Below are positions 46,685-55,370 of a stretch of 64,000 nucleotides of DNA, in pieces. Position numbers and translations under genes: made by a program. Within the stretch, counting starts at the first letter, position 1. Each line of letters starts with the position of its first letter. Source of the stretch: Methyloversatilis discipulorum (lineage in GTDB: Bacteria > Pseudomonadota > Gammaproteobacteria > Burkholderiales > Rhodocyclaceae). The stretch covers positions 186,001 to 250,000 of the forward strand of contig NZ_ARVV01000001.1 of the NCBI RefSeq assembly GCF_000385375.1. The letters run 5' to 3'. Under the pieces are notes generated by a model. The model saw nothing but the letters and a program-made list of their open reading frames with translations. It was not told the origin of the DNA and did not search any database.

Positions 46685-47911
46685 ATGAAAACCCGTCACC
46701 TGATCGCACTGCTGCTGGCCGCAGCGGTGCTCGTCGCATGGCTGTTCTGGCCGCGCGGCATCGCCGTCGATGTCGTCAAGGTCGAGCGTTCGCCACTGAC
46801 CCAGAGCGTGGTCGCCACCGGCCGCATCGCCACACCGTCGCGCATCGAACTGGGCACGCAGATCACTGCCATCATCGATGAGGTGACCGTGCGCGAGGGC
46901 GCGGCGGTCAAGGCGGGTGATCTGCTTGTGCGGCTGCGGGCGACCGACGCCGACGCGGCAGTCGAACAGGCGCGCTCGCAGATTGCCGAAGCGCAGGCGC
47001 GTTTCACCCAGCTCGACGCGGTGGGCCTGCCGGTGGCCGAACAGGCGGTGAAGCAGGCGGAAGCGAATCTGCGCGTGGCCGAGGCCGAGTATCAGCGCGC
47101 ACAGGCGCTGGTGGCACAGCAGTTCTTCTCGCCGTCGAAACTCGATGAGGCGGCGCGCCAGCTCGACACCGCGCGCGCCCAGCTGCGCACCGCGCAGGCC
47201 CAGCGCGACGCCAACACACCGCGCGGTGCCGAGCGTGTCAGCGCGCAGGCGCGGCTGGCGCAGGCGCATGCCGCGCTCGAATCTGCACAGGCACGGCGCG
47301 ACCTGCTGACGCTGCGCGCGCCGGTCGATGCGCTGGTGATCGCGCGCGACGCCGAGCCGGGCGACGTCGCCCAGGCCGGCCGCGCGCTGCTGACGCTGGC
47401 CGAGAATGGCGAAACGCGCATCTACGCGACGCTGGACGAAAAGAACCTGCGCTATCTGCGGCTCGACGCGCGCGCACAGGCGGTGGCCGATGCCTTCCCC
47501 GGCCAGCCCTTCGATGCCGTCGTCTATTACCTGTCGCCGGCCATCGACGCCCAGCGCGGCACGGTCGAGGTGCGGCTGCGCGTGACTGAGCCGCCGGCCT
47601 TCCTGCGGCCGGACATGACGGTGTCGGTCGAGGTGGTGATCGGTCGCAAGGAGCAGGCGTTGTCGCTGCCGCTGGAGGCGGTGCGCGAGGTCGACAGCGC
47701 GGCGCCCTGGGTGCTGGTCGCGCGCGACGGCACGGCGGCGAAGCTGCCGGTGAAGATCGGCCTGCGCGGCGTCGGTCGCGTCGAAATCACCGACGGACTG
47801 GCCGAAGGCGACGTCGCCATCATGCCGGCCGGCGGTGCGCTCGATGGCGATCGCATCCGCATCAAGCCGGCGCGCGGCGCGCCGGGCCCGACGCCCAATC
47901 TCGGCCGCTGA
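46685..47911 (+). CDS. Periplasmic adaptor (HlyD/MFP family) of a DevBCA-type exporter
   Basis: A 408-residue membrane fusion protein. One N-terminal membrane helix (6-23) is followed by a biotinyl-lipoyl half-motif, a long alpha-helical hairpin (about 95-205) rich in Ala, Gln and Arg, the second lipoyl half (LLTLRAPVDALVIARDAEPGDVA) and beta-barrel domains. It should link an inner-membrane ABC permease to the outer membrane. The next two genes encode that permease and its ATPase, in the order seen in DevB-DevC-DevA systems. Confidence 0.92.
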   Translation: MKTRHLIALLLAAAVLVAWLFWPRGIAVDVVKVERSPLTQSVVATGRIATPSRIELGTQITAIIDEVTVREGAAVKAGDLLVRLRATDADAAVEQARSQIAEAQARFTQLDAVGLPVAEQAVKQAEANLRVAEAEYQRAQALVAQQFFSPSKLDEAARQLDTARAQLRTAQAQRDANTPRGAERVSAQARLAQAHAALESAQARRDLLTLRAPVDALVIARDAEPGDVAQAGRALLTLAENGETRIYATLDEKNLRYLRLDARAQAVADAFPGQPFDAVVYYLSPAIDAQRGTVEVRLRVTEPPAFLRPDMTVSVEVVIGRKEQALSLPLEAVREVDSAAPWVLVARDGTAAKLPVKIGLRGVGRVEITDGLAEGDVAIMPAGGALDGDRIRIKPARGAPGPTPNLGR

Positions 47912-47913
47912 AG

Positions 47914-49137
47914 ATGGCGCGGCCCAAGCTTCCGTTCGAGTTCCTGGTCGCGCTGCGCTTCCTGCGCGAGGGGCGCATGCAGACCGCGCTCATCCTGCTC
48001 GGCGTGACCGGCGGCGTGGCCGTCATCGTGTTCCTGTCGCAGCTGATATCGCAGCTGCAGGCCACCATCATCGACCGCGTGCTGGGCAGTCAGGCGCACG
48101 TCGTGATGCGGCCGCTGGAGGAAGTGAATCTGCGTGCTTCGACCGACCCGGCCAGCTCCGTGCTGATCGAGCCGCGCGCGCAGCGCCTGCGTTCGATCGA
48201 CCAGTGGGAAGCGATGGTGAAGCTGGCCGAAGCACAGCCGCGGGTGGTCGCGGTGTCGCCAGTGGTGAGCGGTCCGGCCTTCGCGCTGCGCGGACGCGCC
48301 AGCAAGTCGGTCGCGCTGGTCGGCGTCGAGCCCGACCGCTATCGCCGCATCGTCAAGATGGACACCTACATGACGCGCGGGCAGTTTCAGGTCGACGGCA
48401 CGAACGCCATCATCGGCATCGAACTGGCGAAGGATCTGGGCGTCACGGTGGGCGACAAGATGTTCCTGCGCGCTGCCGGCGGTCGCGACGAACTGCTGCA
48501 GATCACCGGCCTGTTCGACATCGGCAACAAGGACCTGAACCGGCGCTGGGTGTTCACGACGATGAAGCTGGCGCAGTCGCTGCTCGACCTGCCGGGTGGC
48601 GTGTCGAACATCGACATCACGGTGGCCGACATCTTCGACGCGCAGGAGGTGAGCGAACGGCTGCAGGCCGGCAGCGGCCTGACGGTCGAAAGCTGGATGA
48701 CCACCAACTCGCAGCTGCTGGCCGCGCTGCGCAACCAGACCGTATCGAACAACCTGATCCGCGGCTTCGTCATCGTCATCGTGGCGCTCGGCATATCGAG
48801 CGTGCTGGTGGTGAGCGTGGTGCAAAAGCAGAAGGAGATCGGCATCCTGCGCGCGATGGGCACCAGTTCTAACCGCGTGATGGGCATCTTCCTGCTGCAG
48901 GGCGGACTGGTCGGTTTCGTCGGCGCGCTGTCCGGTGTCGCGCTCGCCTGGGGTCTGCTGCAGTTCTTCTCCAGCGTCTATCGCACCGGCGACGGCGCGC
49001 CGCTGTTCCAGCCGCAGCTGGACACCGGCATCGCGCTGTCGGCGGCGCTGATCGCGCTGGTGGTCGGCGTGCTGGCGGCGCTGATTCCGGCGCGGCGCGC
49101 GGCCAAGATGGACCCGGTGCAGGCGATTCGTGCATGA
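47914..49137 (+). CDS. DevC/FtsX-type ABC transporter permease
   Basis: A 407-residue permease with the four-helix MacB/FtsX topology: one N-terminal helix (about 24-46), a large periplasmic domain and three C-terminal helices (about 275-300, 325-350 and 365-390), ending in [17 protein letters not shown], the typical end of this family. The N-terminal opening [24 protein letters not shown] resembles DevC. It starts 2 bases after the adaptor stop. Confidence 0.92.
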   Translation: MARPKLPFEFLVALRFLREGRMQTALILLGVTGGVAVIVFLSQLISQLQATIIDRVLGSQAHVVMRPLEEVNLRASTDPASSVLIEPRAQRLRSIDQWEAMVKLAEAQPRVVAVSPVVSGPAFALRGRASKSVALVGVEPDRYRRIVKMDTYMTRGQFQVDGTNAIIGIELAKDLGVTVGDKMFLRAAGGRDELLQITGLFDIGNKDLNRRWVFTTMKLAQSLLDLPGGVSNIDITVADIFDAQEVSERLQAGSGLTVESWMTTNSQLLAALRNQTVSNNLIRGFVIVIVALGISSVLVVSVVQKQKEIGILRAMGTSSNRVMGIFLLQGGLVGFVGALSGVALAWGLLQFFSSVYRTGDGAPLFQPQLDTGIALSAALIALVVGVLAALIPARRAAKMDPVQAIRA

Positions 49138-49147
49138 GGCGCGGCGC

Positions 49148-49834
49148 ATGAACGCCATCGTATCGCTGCGGGGTCTGCGCAAGTCCTATGGCATCGGCAC
49201 GCCGGTGGAAACCGAAGTGCTGCACGGACTCGATTTCGAACTGGCCGAAGGCGAGTTCTGTGCGCTGATCGGCCCCAGCGGCTCCGGCAAGAGCACGCTG
49301 CTCAACCTGATCGGTCTGCTCGAACGCCCGACCTCGGGCGAGCTCGCGATTGCCGGCAGCGAGACGCGCGGCCTGAGCGAACAGGCGCTGACCGTGCTCC
49401 GCGGCCGTCATATCGGCTTCGTATTCCAGTTCCATCATCTGCTGCCGGCCTTCAGCGCGCTGGAAAATGTCATGATGCCGTCCATCATCGAGCACGGCAT
49501 TGCCACCGCGCAGGCGGAGGCGGTGGCCTTCGACCTGCTGGATCGCGTCGGCCTGAAGGGGCACGAGCACAAGAAGGCCAATCAGATGTCGGGCGGGCAG
49601 CAGCAGCGGGTGGCGATCGCGCGCGCTTTGTCACTGTCGCCGCGGCTGATACTGGCCGATGAACCGACCGGAAATCTGGACACTCACACGGCGGATGATA
49701 TTTTTGCGCTGCTGCGCGAATTCAATCGCGAACGCGGCAGCGCCTGCCTCATCGTGACGCACGACCCGCGGCTGGCGGCGCGCTGCGACCGCCGCATCGA
49801 ACTGGTCGATGGCCGCATCGCCCGCGGCGACTGA
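49148..49834 (+). CDS. ABC transporter ATP-binding protein (LolD/MacB/DevA type)
   Basis: A 228-residue ATPase. Walker A is GPSGSGKST, the Q-loop is [21 protein letters not shown], the signature is [15 protein letters not shown], Walker B is [12 protein letters not shown], and the switch His is in IVTHDPRLA. The start at 49148 ([10 protein letters not shown]) is preceded by GAGGCG; an ATG at 49130 overlapping the permease is also possible. It powers the exporter encoded by the two preceding genes. Substrate unknown. Confidence 0.93.
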   Translation: MNAIVSLRGLRKSYGIGTPVETEVLHGLDFELAEGEFCALIGPSGSGKSTLLNLIGLLERPTSGELAIAGSETRGLSEQALTVLRGRHIGFVFQFHHLLPAFSALENVMMPSIIEHGIATAQAEAVAFDLLDRVGLKGHEHKKANQMSGGQQQRVAIARALSLSPRLILADEPTGNLDTHTADDIFALLREFNRERGSACLIVTHDPRLAARCDRRIELVDGRIARGD

Positions 49835-49891
49835 ACGCCGCGCGGGGCGACGCGCCGACCCCGATCCACATTCCGCTATTCCGCTTCGATC

Positions 49892-51925
49892 ATGACGACA
49901 CACAGCACTGCCTACGTCGCCGAACTGACTGCGCTGCTCGAAGAGGTGGCGCGCCACACCAACGACACCACCGGCGAGCGGCTTGCCCGGTTGATCACGC
50001 TGATGCGCCCCGGACGACGCGACGGCGTCGAGGTTGCCGAGTCGCGTTTCCGCGCGCTGCTGCGCCTGCTCGGTGCGCGAGCGGAACTGGCGAGCGCGCT
50101 GTCAGCCCATCTGAACGCGGTGCTCGCCGCGCGCATGCACCGCACGCTGTACGCCGAATCCGGCGTGCTCGCCAACCAGGGTTTCTTCAGCGGTCTGAGC
50201 AGCCGCCTGCTCGGCCGCATGCTGCCGCCGGCGGTCGATGCCGACTTCCTGCGCGACCTGTTCAGCGAGGTGTTCGACGACGCCGGCGATGGCGAATGGA
50301 TGAGCGCCATTCCGCGCGAGGACTGGCAGATGCTGTTCGATCTGTTGCAGGTGACCGGCGACGCCTTCGCGCCGGCGCGTCGCCAGATCCGGCACGAGCT
50401 GTTCGAAGCGATGCGCATGGCGTCGCACCGGCTGGCGGCGCTCGGCATGGAGCCGGCGTTGCTGCGCTATCTGCCGGCGCTGGCGCGGCACGAGTCGCCC
50501 TTCCTCGCGCAGAGCGACGAGGTGCGCGCTTTCATCGCCCGCCACACCGACAGCGACGAGGTGCTGCCGCACGACGGCCACCTCGAAGTGCTGCTCGAAC
50601 AGTGCGTGAGCTATGTCGATACGATCCGGCGTCGTTCGCGCGAGGCGGGCGTCGGCGTGAACCTGGTGTTCGTGCTGGCGCGCATCGAACAGATCGTCGC
50701 CCGGCTGCGTCTGCTGCGCATGCTGGTGCTGCCCGATCCGGCCGTCGATGCGCCGACCCTGCGCGCCCGCGCGATCGATTTCTTCCTCTGCCTGGTGCGC
50801 CAGGAAACCCGCCGCAACAGCGTGCGCGACCTGTTCTCGGGTACCACCGAACTGCTGGCGCGGCGCGTGACCGAACAGGCGAGCAAGTCGGGTGAGCACT
50901 ACGTGACCGAAAGTCGCAGCGAGTTCTTCGGCATGTTCCGCGCCGCCGCCGGCGCCGGCCTGATCATCGGCTGCATGGCGCTGATCAAGATCGTGACCGG
51001 CAAGCTCGGCCTGCCGCCGGTGTGGGAGGCGGTCGTGCACAGCCTCGACTACGGGCTGGGCTTCGTGCTGATCCACATCCTGCACCTGACCGTTGCCACC
51101 AAGCAGCCGGCGATGACCGCCGCCACGCTTGCCGCCGCGCTCGACGGCAAGCAGAACCGCGACGCGCGCCTTGGCGTGCTGGCGGATCTGGCCGCCCAGG
51201 TCAGCCGCACGCAGTGGATATCGATCGCCGGCAATGTGTCGATCGGCTTCCTGACCGCGATGTCGATTGCGATGGTCGGCGGCACCTTCCTCGACTGGCA
51301 CCCGGTCGATCCGGTCAAGGGCGCGCACCTGCTGCACGACCTGAATCCGCTGCTCAGCCTGGCCATTCCGCACGCGGCGATCGCCGGCGTCTTCCTCTTC
51401 CTCAGCGGTCTGATTTCCGGCTACTACGACAACCAGTCGCTGTATCACCGGGTGCCGGAGCGGCTGCGGCGCGTGAAATGGCTGCGCGCGCTGCTGGGTG
51501 AAGCGCGGCTAAACCGGCTGGCCAACTATGTTGAACACAACCTCGGTGCGCTGATGGGGAATTTCCTGTTCGGCTGCATGCTGGGCAGCACACCCATCAT
51601 CGGGCAGTTGCTGGGGCTGCCGCTGGACATCCGCCACGTCGCCTTCGCGTCGGCCAATCTCGCCTACGGTACGCATGCGCTCGGCTTCGATCTCGACTGG
51701 CACACCATCGCGGTCGGTGCGCTCGGCGTGATGCTGATCGGCCTGACCAACCTCATCGTCAGCTTCAGCCTGGCGATGAAGGTGGCGCTGCGCTCGCGCG
51801 GCATCGAGCCCGAAGATACGCGCGGCCTGTCGGTCAAGCTGGCCCGTCGCTTCCTGACGCGGCCGCGCGACTTCTTCTGGCCGCCGCGGCAGGACTCGAC
51901 CGCCGCCGACGAAGTGCGCAGCTGA
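49892..51925 (+). CDS. 'Site-specific recombinase' (Gcr) family membrane protein
   Basis: A 677-residue protein. Its N-terminal half is helical and soluble, and the C-terminal half carries about six membrane helices (for example FRAAAGAGLIIGCMALIKI and IPHAAIAGVFLFLSGLISG). The sequence matches a family annotated as site-specific recombinase because of the gonococcal gcr gene, but it has no tyrosine- or serine-recombinase catalytic motif and looks like an envelope protein. It is not evidence of a mobile element. Its function is unknown. It follows the exporter operon by 57 bases. Confidence 0.85.
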   Translation: MTTHSTAYVAELTALLEEVARHTNDTTGERLARLITLMRPGRRDGVEVAESRFRALLRLLGARAELASALSAHLNAVLAARMHRTLYAESGVLANQGFFSGLSSRLLGRMLPPAVDADFLRDLFSEVFDDAGDGEWMSAIPREDWQMLFDLLQVTGDAFAPARRQIRHELFEAMRMASHRLAALGMEPALLRYLPALARHESPFLAQSDEVRAFIARHTDSDEVLPHDGHLEVLLEQCVSYVDTIRRRSREAGVGVNLVFVLARIEQIVARLRLLRMLVLPDPAVDAPTLRARAIDFFLCLVRQETRRNSVRDLFSGTTELLARRVTEQASKSGEHYVTESRSEFFGMFRAAAGAGLIIGCMALIKIVTGKLGLPPVWEAVVHSLDYGLGFVLIHILHLTVATKQPAMTAATLAAALDGKQNRDARLGVLADLAAQVSRTQWISIAGNVSIGFLTAMSIAMVGGTFLDWHPVDPVKGAHLLHDLNPLLSLAIPHAAIAGVFLFLSGLISGYYDNQSLYHRVPERLRRVKWLRALLGEARLNRLANYVEHNLGALMGNFLFGCMLGSTPIIGQLLGLPLDIRHVAFASANLAYGTHALGFDLDWHTIAVGALGVMLIGLTNLIVSFSLAMKVALRSRGIEPEDTRGLSVKLARRFLTRPRDFFWPPRQDSTAADEVRS

Positions 51926-51934
51926 GGCCGGCGC

Positions 51935-52981
51935 TCAGGACTGCGGCGCTTCGCCTTCCGGCTTGCGGGTCCGGCTGCGGCGCGGCGCGCGCGGCTTCGC
52001 CGGTTTGGCTTCGGTCGACTCGACCGTCGCTTGCGCGGCAGCAGGGGGCGCTTCGGTCGGCGCGGGCGTCACCGTCTCGGCGGCCGGCTTGGCCTTGCGT
52101 TGCGGGCGGCTGCGGCGCGACTTCGCCGGCGCCTCGGTCGCGGCCTCCGGTGCGGCGTCCGGCGCCGGTTCCGGCAACAGTTCGAGCTGCTTGTCGGCCG
52201 CACGTTCGATCAGCTGCACCTGCGCCTGACCGTTGTCGCCCTTGCGCAGGCGGAACAGTTCCGGATGGCTTTCCAGCAGGCCGGACAGGCTGGCGTGGCC
52301 GTAATCCTTGTGACTGAAGCCGGGTTCGTACTGGCGCACGATCTGGCCGACGCGGCCGATGCCAGCCCAGCCGCTGTCCTCGTCGGTGGCCGACCGGATG
52401 CCCTGCGACAGCAGTTCGAGGATCTGCGCGTCCGGCTGCGCGTTGCGCGGCCTGCGCGGTGCCTGTTCGGGGCGCGCGGCGCTGCTGCCGGACGATGCCG
52501 CAGGTTTCTTCTTCTGCGCCGAAGCCGGCGGCGACGCGCGCATGTCGTCGGTGAACACGAACTCCTCGCAGGCGCGCTGGAAGGCGACCGGCGTCGTACG
52601 GCGGCCGACACCCATCACGAACAGGCCGCTTTCCTGGATGCGGCGGGCCAGCGAAGTGAAGTCCGAATCGCTGGACACGATGCAGAAGCCATCGACCAGG
52701 CCGGAGTGCAGCAGGTCCATCGCGTCGATGATCATCGCGCTGTCGGTCGCGTTCTTGCCGCCAACGATGCGGAACTGCTGGATAGGCCGGATCGAGTGGT
52801 CCAGCAGATGGGCTTTCCAGCTGGTCATGTTGGGCGAGGTCCAGTCGCCGTAGATGCGGCGCACGGTGACGCGGCCACGCGAGGCGGCGGCAAGCAGGAC
52901 GGGCTGGATCAACGAGGGCTGCGCGTTGTCGGCGTCGATGACGAGGGCGAGGCGGCGCGGCTGGGAGGAGGAGTCGTTCAT
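51935..52981 (-). CDS. NYN-domain protein with C-terminal LOTUS/OST-HTH-like domain
   Basis: A 348-residue protein. Residues about 10-150 form a NYN (PIN-like) ribonuclease domain with acidic residues in ALVIDADNAQ, DSAMIIDAMDLL and VSSDSDFTSLARRI, placed to bind metal. About 185-260 is an OST-HTH/LOTUS-like domain (ILELLSQGIRSATDEDSGWAGIGRVGQ, written in parts as ILELLSQGIRSATDED and SGWAGIGRVGQ). The tail is a long Ala/Pro/Arg/Lys-rich stretch. Such proteins are predicted RNA-processing nucleases. It is convergent with the gene before, 9 bases apart. Confidence 0.92.
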   Translation of the reverse strand: MNDSSSQPRRLALVIDADNAQPSLIQPVLLAAASRGRVTVRRIYGDWTSPNMTSWKAHLLDHSIRPIQQFRIVGGKNATDSAMIIDAMDLLHSGLVDGFCIVSSDSDFTSLARRIQESGLFVMGVGRRTTPVAFQRACEEFVFTDDMRASPPASAQKKKPAASSGSSAARPEQAPRRPRNAQPDAQILELLSQGIRSATDEDSGWAGIGRVGQIVRQYEPGFSHKDYGHASLSGLLESHPELFRLRKGDNGQAQVQLIERAADKQLELLPEPAPDAAPEAATEAPAKSRRSRPQRKAKPAAETVTPAPTEAPPAAAQATVESTEAKPAKPRAPRRSRTRKPEGEAPQS

Positions 52982-53044
52982 GCGGAATGCGATGCGGGGC
53001 GGGAAAGCGGCATGCTACGCCAATCGGCGCCGACCGCGGATCGG

Positions 53045-53262
53045 GCGAGGGTTCTGTGGGAGGGGTCTTGACCCCGACGGCGCCCTTAATCGAAGTGCAG
53101 CTGCCGCGTCGCGGCCAAGGCCGCTCCCCCCGGGAGGTGCCTCCGGCCCACAGCCGGCGCCGGGACAACGGTTCTGTGGGAGGGGTCTCGACCCCGACGG
53201 CGGTCTCAATCGAAGCCGGCTCTCTGCGGCGGCCGCGTCGCTGCCAGGGCCGCTCCCACAAG
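53045..53262. repeat. REP-like palindrome cluster D
   Basis: Four units fill the space 52982-53269: TGTGGGAGGGGTCTTGACCC (from 53055), GTCGCGGCCAAGGCCGCTCC (from 53109), TGTGGGAGGGGTCTCGACCC (from 53175) and GTCGCTGCCAGGGCCGCTCC (from 53237). Orientation alternates as in the other three clusters. No gene is seen here. Confidence 0.8.
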
Positions 53263-53269
53263 AGCGCTC

Positions 53270-54277
53270 TCAGCCCTCGATGGTCAGATAGACCAGCGTC
53301 TGGTTCAGCAGCTGGTAAGCCACTTCGCCGAAGGTCATCGGGCCGAGCATAGCCGGCACGCGCTTGCCTTCGAGCTCGCTGTACAGATAGTTCAGCACGC
53401 AGTTGCAGCTGAAGCCTATCGGGCCGGTCTGCCCGGGCAGCGCGGTGTGGAAGGCGCTCACGTAGTCCGGCACCGGCGCCGCGAAGCGGTATTCGATGTC
53501 GTCGAACACCGGCGCGTAGAAATCGACCGTGCCCTTGTTGGCATCGACCGACTTGATGCTCACGTTGATCATCGCGCCGCTGTAGTCGGCCACCAGCGGC
53601 AGCTTGGTGTCGATCGCGCGCGAACTCACGTACTGCGCGAAGTTACCCGGCTGGCCGTTGATCAGGCAGTCGGTTGCGCTGAATCCCTTGGCCGGGAAGC
53701 GGATGCGGTCGCCTTCGCCCTGTGTGAACAGGTTGATGATGTCGATCTGTGCGTACTTGTTCTCGGGCAGCGGGACGTGCATGACCAGTGCGCGCTCGCC
53801 ATCGAATTCCAGTGTCTCGCCGTTGACCACCAGCGGGCTGGCGCGACCGAGATCCGACAGGTGAATGCCGGAGATCCAGCCGACCAGCGGCTTCAGGTAC
53901 ATGTCCTCGTAGCCCGGCGCGTTGCGTGCGAACAGCGAATGCACAGCCGAAAACGCCGGCATCACGATGATGGAAAAGCCGTTCTCCGGCGCGTCGGCGC
54001 AGACGCGTTCGAGGCTGATCTGGTCGTAGAAGCGGATCATCGGCAGGCCGTTGATCACCGGCACCTGCGCGACGTAGAGCTGGTCGCGCGTGGTGACGCC
54101 GCCGTCCTGGCCCATGAAGTAGGGAATGGTGCCGCCTATCCAGTGGCCGCGCGGCAGTTGGCGCAGCAGCGCCTCGTCGCCGGCGACGCTGAAATGACCG
54201 CCGCCGCGGATCAGGGCCGTCGCCTCGGACAGCCCCATCATGCGTCCGCTCACGGCGGACGTGTTCTGAGTGGTCAT
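53270..54277 (-). CDS. Conserved hypothetical protein
   Basis: A 335-residue soluble protein without signal peptide. Its most conserved-looking stretches are RQLPRGHWIGGTIPYFMGQDGG near residue 45 (written as RQLPRGHWIGG and TIPYFMGQDGG), NGFSIIVMPAFSAVHSLFARNAP, and a C-terminal GFSCNCVLNYLYSELEG with two Cys residues, ending in MTFGEVAYQLLNQTLVYL. I recognise it as a family found in betaproteobacteria with no known function and do not assign one. It is 17 bases downstream of the gene at 54295 and likely cotranscribed with it. Confidence 0.78.
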   Translation of the reverse strand: MTTQNTSAVSGRMMGLSEATALIRGGGHFSVAGDEALLRQLPRGHWIGGTIPYFMGQDGGVTTRDQLYVAQVPVINGLPMIRFYDQISLERVCADAPENGFSIIVMPAFSAVHSLFARNAPGYEDMYLKPLVGWISGIHLSDLGRASPLVVNGETLEFDGERALVMHVPLPENKYAQIDIINLFTQGEGDRIRFPAKGFSATDCLINGQPGNFAQYVSSRAIDTKLPLVADYSGAMINVSIKSVDANKGTVDFYAPVFDDIEYRFAAPVPDYVSAFHTALPGQTGPIGFSCNCVLNYLYSELEGKRVPAMLGPMTFGEVAYQLLNQTLVYLTIEG

Positions 54278-54294
54278 GTAGGTCCGTCCGGGAA

Positions 54295-55029
54295 TCAGTG
54301 CGTGCGCAGTTGCGCCAGTTCGTGGCCGAGCATGCGGGCGTTCTTGACGAAATAGCGGTGCAGTTCGCGCAGCTTCAGCATGCGCACCTCGTCGTCGGTG
54401 ATCACCTCCATCTGGCTGCGCAGTCGCGTCATCAGCAGCTTCAGGCTGAGCGCGCGGATGTCGATGTCGCGCTGGCCCTCGATCAGCTGCAGCCAGACCG
54501 GATCGGCCACGTCGGGAATATCGTCGTCGGACGCCGCGGCCGGCGGCGCACTGGGATCAGCCGCGGGCTGTATCGCTGCCGCGGCGGATGCCTTCGACGG
54601 CTCGGCGATCGCCGCCTTGCCCTGGTCGAGCGCGAACTTGAATTTCCACAGTTCCTGCAGCGGAATGCCGGTGATGGCACAGATGCCGTTCAGCGAAACA
54701 CCCTCGTTGAACAGTGCGAACACCTGTTTGGACAGCGCCTGCGAGAAGGGCATGTCGGCCGGGCCGGCCCACGGCAGCGAGCTGAGATCGGCGTTGGGCG
54801 GCGCCAGCACGCGCAGATGACAGCGCCAGCCGGCGAGATCGATGTGACGCCAGACGCGCTCCGCCGCCTCCGGCTCCTGCTTGCGCGCCAGGCCGAACCA
54901 GCCGCGCTGAACTTCGAGGCCTATCCATGCGTCGATGCGGCGGGCACCCGGATCGAAACGGAAATCGCGTACCGTCCACGGTTCGTTCAACTGCAGCAAG
55001 CGTCCCAGCAGGACCTTGTCCAACGCCAT
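54295..55029 (-). CDS. Hypothetical protein with an ISL3-transposase-N-terminus-like domain
   Basis: A 244-residue soluble protein. Residues about 15-75 (WTVRDFRFDPGARRIDAWIGLE, then RVWRHIDLAGWRCHLRVLAPP) resemble the N-terminal domain of ISL3-family transposases, where a related block ends in TWRHLDF..., but the zinc-ligand cysteines and the catalytic DDE domain are absent. A short helix-turn-helix-like stretch follows (VSLNGICAITGIPLQELWKFKF), then an Ala/Pro linker and a C-terminal helical region (TRLRSQMEVITDDEVRMLKLRELHRYF). It may be a domesticated DNA-binding derivative. The ATG at 55029 is chosen. The partner gene at 53270 follows. Confidence 0.7.
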   Translation of the reverse strand: MALDKVLLGRLLQLNEPWTVRDFRFDPGARRIDAWIGLEVQRGWFGLARKQEPEAAERVWRHIDLAGWRCHLRVLAPPNADLSSLPWAGPADMPFSQALSKQVFALFNEGVSLNGICAITGIPLQELWKFKFALDQGKAAIAEPSKASAAAAIQPAADPSAPPAAASDDDIPDVADPVWLQLIEGQRDIDIRALSLKLLMTRLRSQMEVITDDEVRMLKLRELHRYFVKNARMLGHELAQLRTH

Positions 55030-55241
55030 CGCTGTCTCCTTCTCCGACCTCGTCCGCCTCCCGCTCGTAGTCAGGAAGTCTTGATTTGGGTTGATTGGCT
55101 CGGAATTGCGACGCGCATAGTAACAAAGCGCGTGAAACGGCAGCAGCGCACTGCAGCACGGTAGGCTGCGGGCAATTTGAATGACATGGAACAATCCCGA
55201 TCCGGACGGTTCGGGATGAGCACCGGAAGGTGCTGAAGGTG

Positions 55242-55326
55242 TGGTGCGCGGAGAGAGACTCGAACTCTCACGCCTTGCGGCACTGCCCCCTCAAGACAGC
55301 GCGTCTACCAATTTCGCCACCCGCGC
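55242..55326 (-). tRNA. tRNA-Leu (anticodon GAG)
   Basis: An 85-base type II tRNA with encoded CCA. The acceptor stem is GCGCGGG/TCCGCGC, the D-arm includes TGGCGAAATTGGTAGAC, and the anticodon loop CTTGAGG gives GAG, decoding CUC and CUU. A long variable arm (TGCCGCAAGGCG) and GTTCGAGTC T-loop are present. Confidence 0.96.
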
Positions 55327-55370
55327 ACTTGGGTAGGGGCGCGAATATACAACAAAAAGGATGATTCTGC

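Noticed and set aside
49892..51925. A mobile element signalled by the 'site-specific recombinase' name
   Set aside because: The protein has membrane helices and no tyrosine- or serine-recombinase catalytic residues; there are no flanking repeats.
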